Below the pieces are notes generated by a model. It saw only the letters and a list, made by a program, of their open reading frames with translations. It had not been told where the DNA came from and ran no database searches. The position numbers and the translations under genes are program-made. Below are positions 1-9,554 of a stretch of DNA of 64,000 nt, one piece after another (position 1 is the first letter of the stretch; each line of letters opens with the position of its first letter). The DNA is from Streptomyces sp. SID12488 (GTDB taxonomy: Bacteria; Actinomycetota; Actinomycetes; Streptomycetales; Streptomycetaceae): contig NZ_JAAGLT010000030.1 in NCBI RefSeq assembly GCF_010548275.1, positions 1 through 64,000 of the forward strand, in the 5' to 3' direction.

Positions 1-562
1 GCAGCCGGGTGCCGGCCTCGTCCAGAGCGGCCTGCCAGTTCTCCTCGGCGACCAGCGTGGGCAGGGGTACGGGGGCCAGCCGGGCGGCGAGGTCCGCGGG
101 GACGTCGTCCAGGGCGGCGCGCAGGGCGAGCCCCGTGCCGACGACGGCCGCGGCCTGCTCGGGCGTGGGCCGCGCGGCGGCGGTTCCGGGGACGAGCGGG
201 ATCACCTCGCACGGGTGCCCGTCGTGCCAGGCGGCCGCCTCGCCCGCGGCGGTCGGCAGGGCCAGCGGCAGCGGGACGCCCCGGTCCGCGCAGCCCGCCA
301 TGACCTGGTACTTCAGCGCAGGGAACGCGGGGCCGCGCACCGCCTCCTGGGTCAGCTGGACCTTGAAGAGGCAGGGGGCGCCGCGGTGCGTGACGCGCCA
401 CAGGCCGGCGGTGTGGGAGAGCGGCGGGTCGCCGCCGGGGCCGCACAGGGGGCGCGGCGCGCCGTCGGCCCACGAGGGTCCCCAGTGCCGTGCGAGCGCC
501 TCGCCCACCCAGCGGGCGTCGCCCGCCCGCAGGGGAGCGCGGTGGTCCTGATCGACCGACAT
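1..562 (-). CDS. phosphotransferase-like protein (3' end outside window)
   Basis: Read on the minus strand from an ATG at 562, this frame stays open for 187 codons to the window edge, so the C-terminal half is missing. The visible part looks like the N-lobe of an aminoglycoside/homoserine-kinase-type phosphotransferase. An LWRVTHRG strand is followed by LFKVQ, whose Lys would be the ATP-binding lysine. A helix (FPALKYQVMAGC) and a hinge-like stretch (EVIPLVPGTAA) follow. The catalytic HxDxxxxN loop would lie outside the window, so I cannot confirm activity. It diverges from the HAD gene at 860. The substrate could be a sugar, an amino alcohol or a small-molecule product. The alternative is an unrelated kinase-fold protein. 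Confidence 0.55.
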   Translation of the reverse strand, partial: MSVDQDHRAPLRAGDARWVGEALARHWGPSWADGAPRPLCGPGGDPPLSHTAGLWRVTHRGAPCLFKVQLTQEAVRGPAFPALKYQVMAGCADRGVPLPLALPTAAGEAAAWHDGHPCEVIPLVPGTAAARPTPEQAAAVVGTGLALRAALDDVPADLAARLAPVPLPTLVAEENWQAALDEAGTRL

Positions 563-859
563 CCTGGGTCAACCCCTTTCCGGCCTCGGGGGCCTGCCGC
601 GGCGGCTCGGGCGCCGCGGCGGCTTCAGCACTGCGGCGTCAGAGTCGCCCGCCGCCGCCGGATGTCACATCACCCCATCGGGTAGGCCCCTCGGCGGCCG
701 CCGGCCGGGGATGTGCCGCCTGCCCGCCCGGGTGGTGTGGGGCGCCCGCGGGCGCGTCCAGCATGAGCGGCGGGCCGGGAGGGTGCCGCGGACCGGCCGG
801 GGCGTGAACGGGCCCCGGGCCGCGGGGCGTTGCCCTCCGCGACGACAAAGGAGCTCGAT
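563..859. other. divergent intergenic region
   Basis: About 300 bp separate the divergent phosphotransferase and HAD genes. The sequence is very GC-rich, with several GC palindromic patches such as the run around 820-830. I found no convincing sigma-70-type promoter hexamers and no gene. The only clear signal is the AAAGGAG ribosome binding site at 847-853, which fixes the start of the HAD gene. Confidence 0.5.
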
Positions 860-1651
860 GTGCAGGTGGATCCGGATCCGCTCGGGACGCGGGAGGCATG
901 GCCGCGGGCGGTGGTCTTCGACCACGACGGGGTGCTGGTCGACTCCATCCGCCCCGACTTCCAGGCGTGTCTGCGGGTGTTCGCCGAACACGGCGTGGAG
1001 CTGCCGGCGGAGCGCTGGGGCCGGGAGGTGTGCGGCAACACCGGTGGCTACACGGCGCTGTTCCAGCTCCTGACGGACCCGGCCGACTGCACGGGTGACG
1101 CCCGCGTCAGCGACGCCGGGGCCCTCGTTCCGTCGCGCGAAGGTGTGTCCCGGCCCACCGTCGAGGAGTTGCGTGCCCGGCTCGAGGCGTACTGGGACGA
1201 GCTGCTGGTCCCGGCGAACGTGCCGCTCATGCCCGGCGTGCGCGAGCTGCTGACCCGGCTGACCGCCCGCGGCGTCCGGCTGGCCGTGGCCTCCTCGGCC
1301 GACCGCCGCTGGGTGACGCGCATGCTGGCCCACCACGGGCTGGCCGGCTTCTTCGAGACCGTGGTCGGCGGCGACGACGTCGCCCGCGCCAAGCCCGCCC
1401 CCGACGTCTACCGGGAGGCGCTGTCCCGGCTCGGCGTGGCGCCGGAGCACGCGCTGGCCGTGGAGGACTCGCTGACCGGCGTGTCGGCGGCCCGCGCGGC
1501 CGGACTGCGGGTGGTGGCCGTGCCCACCCCGTACACGCGCTCCCTGGACTACGGCGCCGCACACGCGCGCATCACCGGTCTGCCCCTGCTCACCGACGAC
1601 CTGCTGAACCGGCTCCTGGAGGAGGACGAGCATGTCCCCTACGTCCGCTGA
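860..1651 (+). CDS. HAD-superfamily hydrolase (beta-phosphoglucomutase/phosphatase-like)
   Basis: This is a 263-aa haloacid-dehalogenase-type phosphohydrolase or phosphomutase. Motif I is DHDGV at about residues 21-25 (nucleophile and general acid Asp). Motif II is the Ser in VASSADRR, the conserved Lys is in RAKPAPDVY, and motif III is VEDSLTGVSAA, all in the order of subfamily IA enzymes such as beta-phosphoglucomutase and phosphoglycolate phosphatase. I chose the GTG at 860 because AAAGGAG lies 6 nt upstream. A TTG at 830 would add ten residues but has no ribosome site. The stop overlaps the next start by 20 bp, which implies translational coupling. With the GH13 enzyme downstream, a sugar phosphate is a reasonable substrate guess, but that is inference. 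Confidence 0.85.
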   Translation: MQVDPDPLGTREAWPRAVVFDHDGVLVDSIRPDFQACLRVFAEHGVELPAERWGREVCGNTGGYTALFQLLTDPADCTGDARVSDAGALVPSREGVSRPTVEELRARLEAYWDELLVPANVPLMPGVRELLTRLTARGVRLAVASSADRRWVTRMLAHHGLAGFFETVVGGDDVARAKPAPDVYREALSRLGVAPEHALAVEDSLTGVSAARAAGLRVVAVPTPYTRSLDYGAAHARITGLPLLTDDLLNRLLEEDEHVPYVR

Positions 1652-3062
1652 ACCCGTCTCCCTCGGCGCGCCCGACGTCCGCGCCCGACTCGTGGAGTAC
1701 CTGTGCGAGGCCGCCGAGGTCGAGCACTCGCTGTGCCTGCAGTACCTGTACGCCGCGTTCTCGCTGCGGGCGAACCCGCCCGAGGACGGGCTCGACGAGG
1801 TGCAGATCGAGACGATCCGCGAGTGGAAGGGCCAGCTGCTGCGGCTCAGCCGCGAGGAGATGCTCCACCTCGGCCTGGTCCTCAACCTGCTGGCCGGGGT
1901 GGGCGGCGCCCCCTATCTCCAGCGCCCCAACTTCCCGCAGCCCGAGCGCTACTACCCGCTCGGCGTGGTCTCCTCCCTCACCCCGTTCTCCCGCGAGTGC
2001 GTCGAGCGGTTCCTCGTCTACGAGATGCCGACGGTGCTGCTCTCCCGGATCAACGCCGGGCTCGGCGCGGGCCCCGCCGCCACCGATGCCGGCGCCTCGC
2101 CGGAGACCGGTGACAAGCAGATGACGGTCGGCCTGCTCTACGAGCGCATCCGCGAACTCGTCCTGAGCGTCCCCGAGAAGGAGCTGTTCATCGGTCCGCC
2201 ACACCGGCAGATCGACACCGCGGCCGTCATCGACCCCGACCATGTCTTCGAGGACGACGTGCTGGTCGGATACGGCGTGGAGCCCTTCCCGGTGAACAGC
2301 CACGCGTCGGCGATGCGCGCCATCGACCTGATCATCGAGCAGGGCGAGGGCGCCGAGGAGGACACCGAGGACTCGCACTACGGCCGGCTGCTGCGCATCC
2401 GCGAGGAGTACGACCGCGAAGAGGCCGCCGCCCGCGCGGCGGGACGCGACTTCGTGCCGGCCCGCCCGATGCTGGACAACCCCGCGGTGCGCACCGCTCC
2501 GGACGCGCACGGGGTCGGCCTGATCACCGAGCCGCTCGCCCGGGAGGCGGCCGAGTTGTTCAACGCGGGCTACGGCCTGATGGTGCTGATGCTGCTGCGC
2601 TTCTTCGGCCGGTCCGGGGAGTCGAGGGCGGAGCTGCGGACCCTGCAGTCGGTGGTGTTCTTCCCGCTGATGACCATGTTCGTACGGCCGCTGGGCGAGC
2701 TGCTGGGCGAGCTGCCCGCGGTCGCCGGCGACCCGGCCACGACCGCGGGGCCGCCGTTCGAGTTCGGGCGCGGCATCCAGCTGATCCCCGAGCGCGAGGT
2801 CGCCGAGCGGGTCTTCCTGGAGCGGCTGCGGGACCTGGCCGCCCGGGCGCACCGGGTGGCGGGCCTGGCCCGCTCCGGAGACACCTCCGGCCGGGTGGTG
2901 CGCCGCCTGGAGTTCCTGGCGGAGAACGTGCGGCGGATGGCCGACCAGTACGCGGTGGACACCGGACCGGACGCCGTCACGCCGGACACCGCGGGCCCGC
3001 ACGGGTCCGGCCCGCACGCCGCCGGTCCTGCCGCGCCCCACCCCCTCGCACCCACCGTCTGA
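1632..3062 (+). CDS. ferritin-like (VioB/iminophenylpyruvate-dimer-synthase-type) protein
   Basis: A 476-aa protein whose N-terminal third is a ferritin-like helical bundle of the VioB type. AAEVEHSLCLQYLYAAFSL (about residues 26-44) supplies the first Glu, and REEMLHLGLVLNLLAGVGG supplies an ExxH motif on the next long helix. These residues bind a non-haem iron pair in this fold. VioB and its relatives are oxidative enzymes of tryptophan-derived pigment pathways, but the domain is widespread in proteins of unknown function. The C-terminal part is alpha-helical and ends in a Pro/Ala/Gly tail (TAGPHGSGPHAAGP). The gene overlaps the HAD gene by 20 bp with GGAGGAGGA just upstream of the ATG. A 9-bp repeat tract directly follows its stop. 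Confidence 0.7.
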   Translation: MSPTSAEPVSLGAPDVRARLVEYLCEAAEVEHSLCLQYLYAAFSLRANPPEDGLDEVQIETIREWKGQLLRLSREEMLHLGLVLNLLAGVGGAPYLQRPNFPQPERYYPLGVVSSLTPFSRECVERFLVYEMPTVLLSRINAGLGAGPAATDAGASPETGDKQMTVGLLYERIRELVLSVPEKELFIGPPHRQIDTAAVIDPDHVFEDDVLVGYGVEPFPVNSHASAMRAIDLIIEQGEGAEEDTEDSHYGRLLRIREEYDREEAAARAAGRDFVPARPMLDNPAVRTAPDAHGVGLITEPLAREAAELFNAGYGLMVLMLLRFFGRSGESRAELRTLQSVVFFPLMTMFVRPLGELLGELPAVAGDPATTAGPPFEFGRGIQLIPEREVAERVFLERLRDLAARAHRVAGLARSGDTSGRVVRRLEFLAENVRRMADQYAVDTGPDAVTPDTAGPHGSGPHAAGPAAPHPLAPTV

Positions 3063-3132
3063 GCCGTCCGAACAGCACGAGCAGTCCGAGCAGTCCGAGC
3101 AGTCCGAGCAGTCCGAGCAGTCCGAGCAGTCC
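3061..3132 (+). repeat. 9-bp tandem repeat tract (GAGCAGTCC)
   Basis: Six perfect tandem copies of GAGCAGTCC run from 3079 to 3132. They are preceded by two degenerate units at 3061-3078 (GAGCCGTCC and GAACAGCAC). The tract begins within the stop codon of the ferritin-like gene. The next 9 bp (GACAAGGAG) contain the AAGGAG ribosome binding site of the following gene, so the repeat fills the whole spacer. On the plus strand one frame would read Glu-Gln-Ser repeats; on the minus strand Asp-Cys-Ser. The tract probably arose by slippage and can vary in length. Confidence 0.9.
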
Positions 3133-3148
3133 GACAAGGAGTCCCGCC

Positions 3149-3987
3149 ATGGCACGTGAGCTGACCATCGAGTACGGCGGCTGGTTCATCGCCCGTCTCG
3201 CCACCGACCCCGACCCCACCGACGAGCCTCGCGGCGTCAGCGGCAGCACCTTCGCGCTGGCCGGCGAGCCCGACCTGGACCGGGTCATCGTCCTCAACGA
3301 CCCCGACCCCGCGGTGCTGCGCAGCCACATGCCGCCCATTGGCGTGTCGGTGACGCGGGCCACCGCGGACGGCGCGCAGGTGTCCGGCCTCGCCGGGGCC
3401 AAGGTGGACCTGCTGGGGGACCCGGTCTTCGAGAACCGCAACTTCGTGCTCACCTTCGCGGGCCGTGAGCCCATCGTCCCCTTCCACCTGGAGATCACCG
3501 GGCCGGAGCTGCGGCTGGAGCGCCGGATGGTGATGTGGGACGAGCAGCCCGACGCGGCGGTGTACGAGATCCCGCGGACACAACTGGAGAAGTTCGGCGG
3601 CCGCACCTTCCGCACCGACGCCGAGCTGGTCCTGGGCGAGACCGGCATCGGTGACCCGCACACCAGCCGGATCGAGCGCCGCGACCTGCTCCGCGCCGAC
3701 CTCGCGGCCGAGCCGGACCCGGTGCGCCGGGCCGGTCTGGAGAAGCGGATCCGGGAGCTGGAGATTGCCGTCGGCGACCCGGCCGACGAGCGGGTGGTCA
3801 ACCTGACGGCCCTGGAGGAGTTCTGCTTCCCGCTGACCGGCAAGGTGGTGGCCGACGGCGCGGTGCTCGCCCCGCTGCCGCTGGACCAGGAGGCGCCCTG
3901 GACGGCCGAGTTCTGGATGGGCGGCTGGGACGCGGACCTGATGTGCGCCTACCTCAAGGGCACGCTGACCGTGCCGCTGCTGGACGC

Positions 3988-3991
<4 letters not shown>
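3149..3991 (+). CDS. uncharacterised 280-aa protein
   Basis: I do not recognise this family. The protein is soluble, with no signal peptide or membrane helix, and appears beta-rich in the N-terminal half (MARELTIEYGGWFIARL, GSTFALAGEPDLDRVIVL, NFVLTFAGREPIVPFHLEI). A short charged helix lies near residues 185-210 (RRAGLEKRIRELEIA). The C-terminus is aromatic-rich (WTAEFWMGGWDADLMCAYLKG). AAGGAG sits 8 nt upstream of the ATG. Its stop overlaps the next start as ATGA. The fixed position between the ferritin-like and GH13 genes suggests a joint function, perhaps as a partner of the ferritin-like protein. That is inference only. Confidence 0.75.
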
Positions 3992-5673
<1,682 letters not shown>

Positions 5674-5852
5674 CACCGTCTGCTCTATTTCGCCCCCCGC
5701 TCTCTTTAGTGCTGAACAACTTGGTGAACAGGCTCAGCGGTGGCTTCGGGGGGACGGCGGCGATCATCCTGGAACGGCGGAGGGGAAAGGAAGTGAACCA
5801 CCGGCTCCTTCCCCTCCAGGGACCACGATCGGTTTACCTTCCAGGAGAAGTC

Positions 5853-6044
5853 ATGAAGATTGCCCGGATCCTCGGTGTCGCCTTCCTCGGCATGTCGGCG
5901 CTCGTCGGTTTCGCTACCGAAGGAATCTCCGCGCAGTCCGGCGGCGACCGCGTCAGTGTCGCCTCGCCCACCGCGGACACCGTGGTCTCCTCCCGTGCCA
6001 TCACTGAGGGCGACAGCGGTTGGGGCCGCCGGAGCGGAGGCTGA
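5853..6044 (+). CDS. small secreted peptide
   Basis: A 63-aa protein starting at an ATG 6 nt after AGGAG. Residues 1-27 look like a secretion signal: MKIARI followed by a hydrophobic run LGVAFLGMSALVGFA, with possible signal-peptidase cleavage around ISAQS. The predicted mature peptide of about 35 residues is Ser/Thr/Val-rich, has no cysteine and ends in GDSGWGRRSGG. I do not recognise a family. It lies about 100 bp upstream of a stand-alone LuxR-type HTH gene and 180 bp downstream of the GH13 gene. It could be an exported signal or cell-surface peptide. The alternative is a modified-peptide precursor, though no modifying enzyme is adjacent. Confidence 0.65.
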   Translation: MKIARILGVAFLGMSALVGFATEGISAQSGGDRVSVASPTADTVVSSRAITEGDSGWGRRSGG

Positions 6045-6143
6045 GAAACAAGGTGTCACGCAGGTGCCGGGCCGCGTCGCGGGGGAAGCCGCCCACTCCA
6101 TGCACCGGTGCGGAGAACGACGAAGGGAAAGGGACGCGACTCC

Positions 6144-6446
6144 GTGAGCGATGAATTCCAGCAGGTCGTCAGCAGACTCAGCGACCGGGAAAAAGAAGTG
6201 CTCGGGCACCTCGTACACGGGGACACTTACGCGGCGATCGCCCACCGTATGAACGTAAGTCCGCACACCGTGGACACCTATCTGCGCAGAATCCGCGCGA
6301 AGACCGGGGCACGCAGTCGTATGCATCTGCTGCTGCTCGCGCTGTCCACGGGGAACGCCCGGGCCGGCGCCGCCGGCGGTGCCCCCTTCGACGAGGCTCC
6401 GCACCTGCCCGCCCGCCCCGGCTGGGCCGACGGACACCCCGTCTGA
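6144..6446 (+). CDS. stand-alone LuxR-type HTH regulator
   Basis: A 100-aa protein that is almost only a GerE/LuxR helix-turn-helix: LSDREKEVLGHLVHGDTYA then IAHRMNVSPHTVDTYLRRI, with the conserved EKEVL and VSPHTVDTY signatures. There is no receiver or ligand-binding domain, as in GerE itself. The C-terminus is Ala/Gly/Pro-rich. I prefer the GTG at 6144, preceded by GAAGGGAAAGGGA. A GTG at 6108 would add 12 basic residues. The spacing behind the secreted-peptide gene (about 100 bp) allows co-transcription. A strong hairpin terminator follows at 6488-6518. Confidence 0.85.
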   Translation: MSDEFQQVVSRLSDREKEVLGHLVHGDTYAAIAHRMNVSPHTVDTYLRRIRAKTGARSRMHLLLLALSTGNARAGAAGGAPFDEAPHLPARPGWADGHPV

Positions 6447-6487
6447 GCCCCGGCACCCGCACGAGCGGCACCAGCCGGACCTGGGCC

Positions 6488-6518
6488 GAGGGGGCCGACC
6501 GCACCGGTCGGCCCCCTC
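6488..6518. terminator. bidirectional hairpin terminator
   Basis: A perfect 13-bp inverted repeat (GAGGGGGCCGACC and its complement) with a 5-nt loop. It lies between the plus-strand LuxR gene (ends 6446) and the minus-strand prephenate dehydrogenase gene (ends 6585). It has no strong T-tract, as is usual in Streptomyces, and can serve both converging transcripts. Confidence 0.85.
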
Positions 6519-6584
6519 CCCGTGCGCCCGTACCCGCCGTCCCCCTCCCGGCGCGGAGAGGGGGACGGCGGTGCCGCGTCGCGC

Positions 6585-7730
6585 TCAGCCCACCGAAGCG
6601 GCCGGGGCAGGAGCGGGGGCCGGGGCAGGAGCGGGGTCGGGAGTACGGCCGGGCAGCACGGTGCGGTTGCGGGGACCGGGCGCGAGGCGGGCGCCCTCCA
6701 GCCGGACGCGGCCGGTCCGCCCGCGCTGCAGCACATCGGCGAGCTGCCGGCCGCCCAGCGCCGTACCGGCGCCGGCCAGGGCGCGTAACGCGGCGACGGC
6801 CTGGCCCAGGTCCTCGGCCAAGCCGTCGAGCACGTCGGCGACCGCCTCGGCGTTGGCGGCGAGGATGTCCGTCCACAGGACGGGATCGCCCGCCGCGATC
6901 CGGGTCATGTCGCCCACGCCGCGCCCCGACAGGCGCAGCGCGCCCGGCGGTGCCTGCACGAGCCGGGCCGCCATGAGCGACGACACCAGGTGGGGCGCGT
7001 GGGAAACCAGGGCCACCGCCCGGTCGTGGTCCCCCGCATCCATCACCACGGGCGTCGCGCCGCACGCGGTCACCACGTCGAGGGCTGCGTTCAGCGTGTC
7101 GGTACGGGTCCGCGGCAGCGGGGTCAGCGCCCACGGGCGGTCGCGAAACAGGTCCGCGCGGGCCGCCGCGGGCCCGGAGACCTCCCGGCCTGCCATGGGG
7201 TGCCCGCCGATGTAGTGCGTGGTGTCGCAGCCCAGGGCGGCGACATCGGCGAGGGGCGCGGACTTGACGCTGGCCACGTCCAGTACGTGGGTGGCGAGGC
7301 GGCGGCGCTGGCAGTCGCGGACGACCGTGCCGACGGCGGCGGGCGGCACGGCGACGACGGCGATGTCCACCGGCGCGCCGGGCGGGTCGAGCGTGCCCGC
7401 GCCGAGCGAGGCGGCCACGGCGGCGGCCTCGGGGTCGGCGTCCTCCAGGTGGACCCGCACACCGCCCGCGGTGAGCGCCAGCGCGACGGAGGTGCCGATC
7501 AGACCGGTCCCGACGACCACGGCGGTGCGCAGCGACAGCTGCGGCCGCACGGGCGGCGGGCCGCCGAGGTCGACGGACCGGGGGAAGGGCGGTACGGCGG
7601 CGGCACGGACCGGTGCCCCGGACACGGTGACAGCGTCGCCCGGCGGGGCCGGTCCGGACGGCGGCGGTACGGCCGGCACGGGGGACGGTATGGCCGACAC
7701 GGATGGCTCCTCGCTCTGAACGGCCGACAC
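6585..7730 (-). CDS. tyrA: prephenate dehydrogenase (contains a TTA codon)
   Basis: An NAD(P)-dependent dehydrogenase of tyrosine biosynthesis (prephenate to 4-hydroxyphenylpyruvate). After a Pro/Ala-rich extension of about 65 residues, the Rossmann motif VVVGTGLIGTS starts near residue 70. GGHPMAGRE and the active-site SHAPHLVSSLMA then match TyrA signatures. The C-terminus ends in an Ala-Pro repeat (PAPAPAPAP). The GTG at 7730 has AGGAG 6 nt upstream. An in-frame GTG at 7700 also has GAGGAG, so the N-terminus is ambiguous; both sites sit in a local duplication. A TTA leucine codon at 6786-6788 suggests bldA dependence. Linked to the ATP-grasp gene, it may supply 4-hydroxyphenylpyruvate or tyrosine to a specialised product rather than serve primary metabolism. 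Confidence 0.9.
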   Translation of the reverse strand: MSAVQSEEPSVSAIPSPVPAVPPPSGPAPPGDAVTVSGAPVRAAAVPPFPRSVDLGGPPPVRPQLSLRTAVVVGTGLIGTSVALALTAGGVRVHLEDADPEAAAVAASLGAGTLDPPGAPVDIAVVAVPPAAVGTVVRDCQRRRLATHVLDVASVKSAPLADVAALGCDTTHYIGGHPMAGREVSGPAAARADLFRDRPWALTPLPRTRTDTLNAALDVVTACGATPVVMDAGDHDRAVALVSHAPHLVSSLMAARLVQAPPGALRLSGRGVGDMTRIAAGDPVLWTDILAANAEAVADVLDGLAEDLGQAVAALRALAGAGTALGGRQLADVLQRGRTGRVRLEGARLAPGPRNRTVLPGRTPDPAPAPAPAPAPAASVG

Positions 7731-7765
7731 GGGCGGCTCCTGGGTCGTCGGACGGAAGGCGGGCC

Positions 7766-9040
7766 TCACGCGGTCAGGAGCCCGTAGGTGACGCCGTAGA
7801 CCGACCAGGTGTGCCGGGCGTCGGCGGTGACCTGCTCCGTGGAGCCGCCGACGAAGGTGAACCGGCCCGCCGCCCGGTACAGTTCGCCGACGCCGGTGAA
7901 GGTGTCGCCCATCCGGGCGAGGCTGCTGCGGACCACGGACCCCGGCAGCCGGTCGGCACCGTCGACCCGAACCACCCGCTGGTCGCCGCCGGTCGGCGAG
8001 AGCACGTGCAGCCAGCCGGAGGCGGCGACACCGGTCTCGAGGATGGTGCGCGGGCCGTCGTGGCGGGGCGGCTCGCCCAGGCAGACGCGCAGCGCCTCCT
8101 CGGCCAGGTCGACCCCGTACGCGTAGTGGATGTGGTCCGCTATGCCGCCGCCACCGGGCCGCCCGGCGACCTCCAGGAAGGTCAGCCGGCCGTCGGGGCG
8201 GACGAAGAGCTCCAGGTGGAAGACGCCGTCCGCCAAGCCGACCGCGTCCAGCACCCGCGTGGTCAGCTCCTCCATGGCGGCCAGCAGGGCGGGGTCGTCG
8301 ACGCTGACCGAGCCGAGCGGGAGCCCGCCCTCGGTGACCACGTCGTAGGGGGGTGCCAGGTACGTGGCGGCGCCGATGAACAGGACGCGGCCGCCGCGGA
8401 CCAGGCCGTCGACGTGGCACAGGTCGCCGGAGACGAACTCCTCGACCTGGTGGCCGGCCGCCAGGCCGCCGTCGCGCACCCGGTCGACGAAGCGGGCGGG
8501 GTCGGTGAAGACCTCGACGCCCATCGCGGCCGCCTGCGAGCGGGGCTTGAGGACCACGCCGCCGGGCATCAGCGCCGCGATCCGGGCCGCCTCACCGGCC
8601 GTGGTGTCCGGGCCGACGGGCAGGAAGTGCGGGGTGTCCACGCCTGCGGCGCGCACCGCCTCCTTCATCCCCACCTTGTCGCGCAGCAGCCGGGCCGTGT
8701 CCGGGCGCATCCCGGCCAGTCCGAGGTGTTCGCGCAGTCGGGCGGCGGGCAGTACGGACTCCTCCGTCAGGCCGACCACGGCGGCGGGCGCCCCGAACTC
8801 GGCCGCGAACTTGTCGGCGTGGGCGGCAATCTGGTCGAAGGCGGAGTCGTAGTTGCCGAGGTCCGCCTCGGCCGGCACCTCCAGCTCCCCGACCGCGGCG
8901 AAGCGGTCGCGGAGCCCGGCCGGCAGGGCCCCGGCCGACGCCTCGTCGAGCAGCAGGGTCGAGCGGTGCTCGGGGCGGAACAGCCTCTCGTGCTTCCGGT
9001 CGAATCCGATGTGGACGACGTGGGAAGGCTGTCGGTTCAT
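7766..9040 (-). CDS. ATP-grasp carboxylate-amine ligase
   Basis: A 424-aa ATP-grasp enzyme. The preATP-grasp region comes first (GLTEESVLPAARLREHLGL). The ATP-binding lysines follow in LLRDKVGMKEAVRAAG and VVLKPRSQAAAMGV, then the hinge VEEFVSGDLCHVDGLV. The Mg-binding FHLELFVRPDGRLTFLEVAGRPGGGG ends the catalytic core. Such enzymes couple a carboxylate to an amine through an acyl phosphate, for example L-amino-acid ligases making dipeptides. The ATG at 9040 has GGAG about 6 nt upstream. Its leader is repeated 514 bp upstream (9552-9667). The neighbours, tyrA and an amino-acid ABC importer, suggest an amino-acid-derived product. The substrates are unknown. Confidence 0.85.
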   Translation of the reverse strand: MNRQPSHVVHIGFDRKHERLFRPEHRSTLLLDEASAGALPAGLRDRFAAVGELEVPAEADLGNYDSAFDQIAAHADKFAAEFGAPAAVVGLTEESVLPAARLREHLGLAGMRPDTARLLRDKVGMKEAVRAAGVDTPHFLPVGPDTTAGEAARIAALMPGGVVLKPRSQAAAMGVEVFTDPARFVDRVRDGGLAAGHQVEEFVSGDLCHVDGLVRGGRVLFIGAATYLAPPYDVVTEGGLPLGSVSVDDPALLAAMEELTTRVLDAVGLADGVFHLELFVRPDGRLTFLEVAGRPGGGGIADHIHYAYGVDLAEEALRVCLGEPPRHDGPRTILETGVAASGWLHVLSPTGGDQRVVRVDGADRLPGSVVRSSLARMGDTFTGVGELYRAAGRFTFVGGSTEQVTADARHTWSVYGVTYGLLTA

Positions 9041-9151
9041 GGGTACTCCGATGAGACATGCAGGCCGTCGAGGATCGGGCCTGCGGGCATGTCCCCAAAA
9101 GCGTGCCGCTGCCCCGGCGGCCCCACATCACCCATGCGGGCAGGTGCCCTC
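9038..9151 (-). promoter_or_regulatory. structured leader of the ATP-grasp gene (copy 1)
   Basis: On the minus-strand transcript the 114 nt before the ATP-grasp start contain a hairpin at 9093-9055. It has a 5-bp outer helix (GACAT/ATGTC), a 4-nt asymmetric bulge (GCCC), a 7-bp inner helix (GCAGGCC/GGCCTGC) and an 11-nt loop. The hairpin ends 14 nt before the ATG, just before the ribosome site. A smaller hairpin near the 5' end (CACC...GGTG) is also possible. The whole segment recurs as copy 2 at 9552-9667 with the same geometry and one compensatory pair change in the inner helix. A cis-acting RNA such as an attenuator or translational switch is inferred. Confidence 0.5.
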
Positions 9152-9554
9152 GCGACCGGTGGAGTGCGGGGCCGCGGGCACGCCGTGCGGCGGCCCGGCA
9201 CCCCCGGACACGCCGGTTCGGCCCGGCACCAGCCCGAGGCTGAACTCCCTGCGGGCGGCGGGGCTGACGAAGCCGCTGGCGAAACCGGTCAGCAGCCGCA
9301 CCGCCATGAAGACGCCCGCGGCACCGGGGCTGCCCGTCACCTGGTACACGAAGACGTTCAGAGCCACCATGTTGAGGTAACTGCCGTACGCCGATATCCC
9401 GTTGCCGAGCACGAGCAGCCGGAAGTGCTTCACCCGCACGACCTCCCGAGCGACGGTCGGCAGGCCCGAGCGGTACGGCAGCAGGAGCGGGGCGGCCTCT
9501 CGCGCCTCCCGTTCGGGTCCGGTGCGCACGACGCGGCGGGGCTGGTCGGTCCAT
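9128..9554 (-). pseudogene. decayed ATP-grasp N-terminus joined to an MFS transporter fragment
   Basis: The ATG at 9554 has the same ribosome site and first codons as the ATP-grasp gene (ATGGACCGACC against ATGAACCGAC), but one extra C shifts the frame. Removing that C gives MDRQPRRVVRTG, parallel to MNRQPSHVVHIG of the intact gene. This frame then runs into a transporter-like N-terminus starting about 9433 (VKHFRLLVLGNGISAYGSY, then NMVALNVFVYQVTGS), matching TM1-TM2 of MFS exporters. The frame loses transporter character after about residue 75 and stops at 9128, so at least ten membrane helices are missing. A GTG at 9433 with GGGAGG 8 nt upstream could start the MFS fragment on its own. I call it a remnant of duplication plus deletion. 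Confidence 0.65.

Noticed and set aside
3079..3132. CRISPR array
   Set aside because: The 9-bp units are directly adjacent with no spacers; it is a simple tandem repeat.
9058..9140. Short leader ORFs beginning MWGRRG and MWSRRD in the two copies of the ATP-grasp leader, as regulatory leader peptides
   Set aside because: The reading frames are related, but substitutions are not mainly synonymous, the frames exit differently, and neither start has a ribosome site. RNA structure explains the conservation better.
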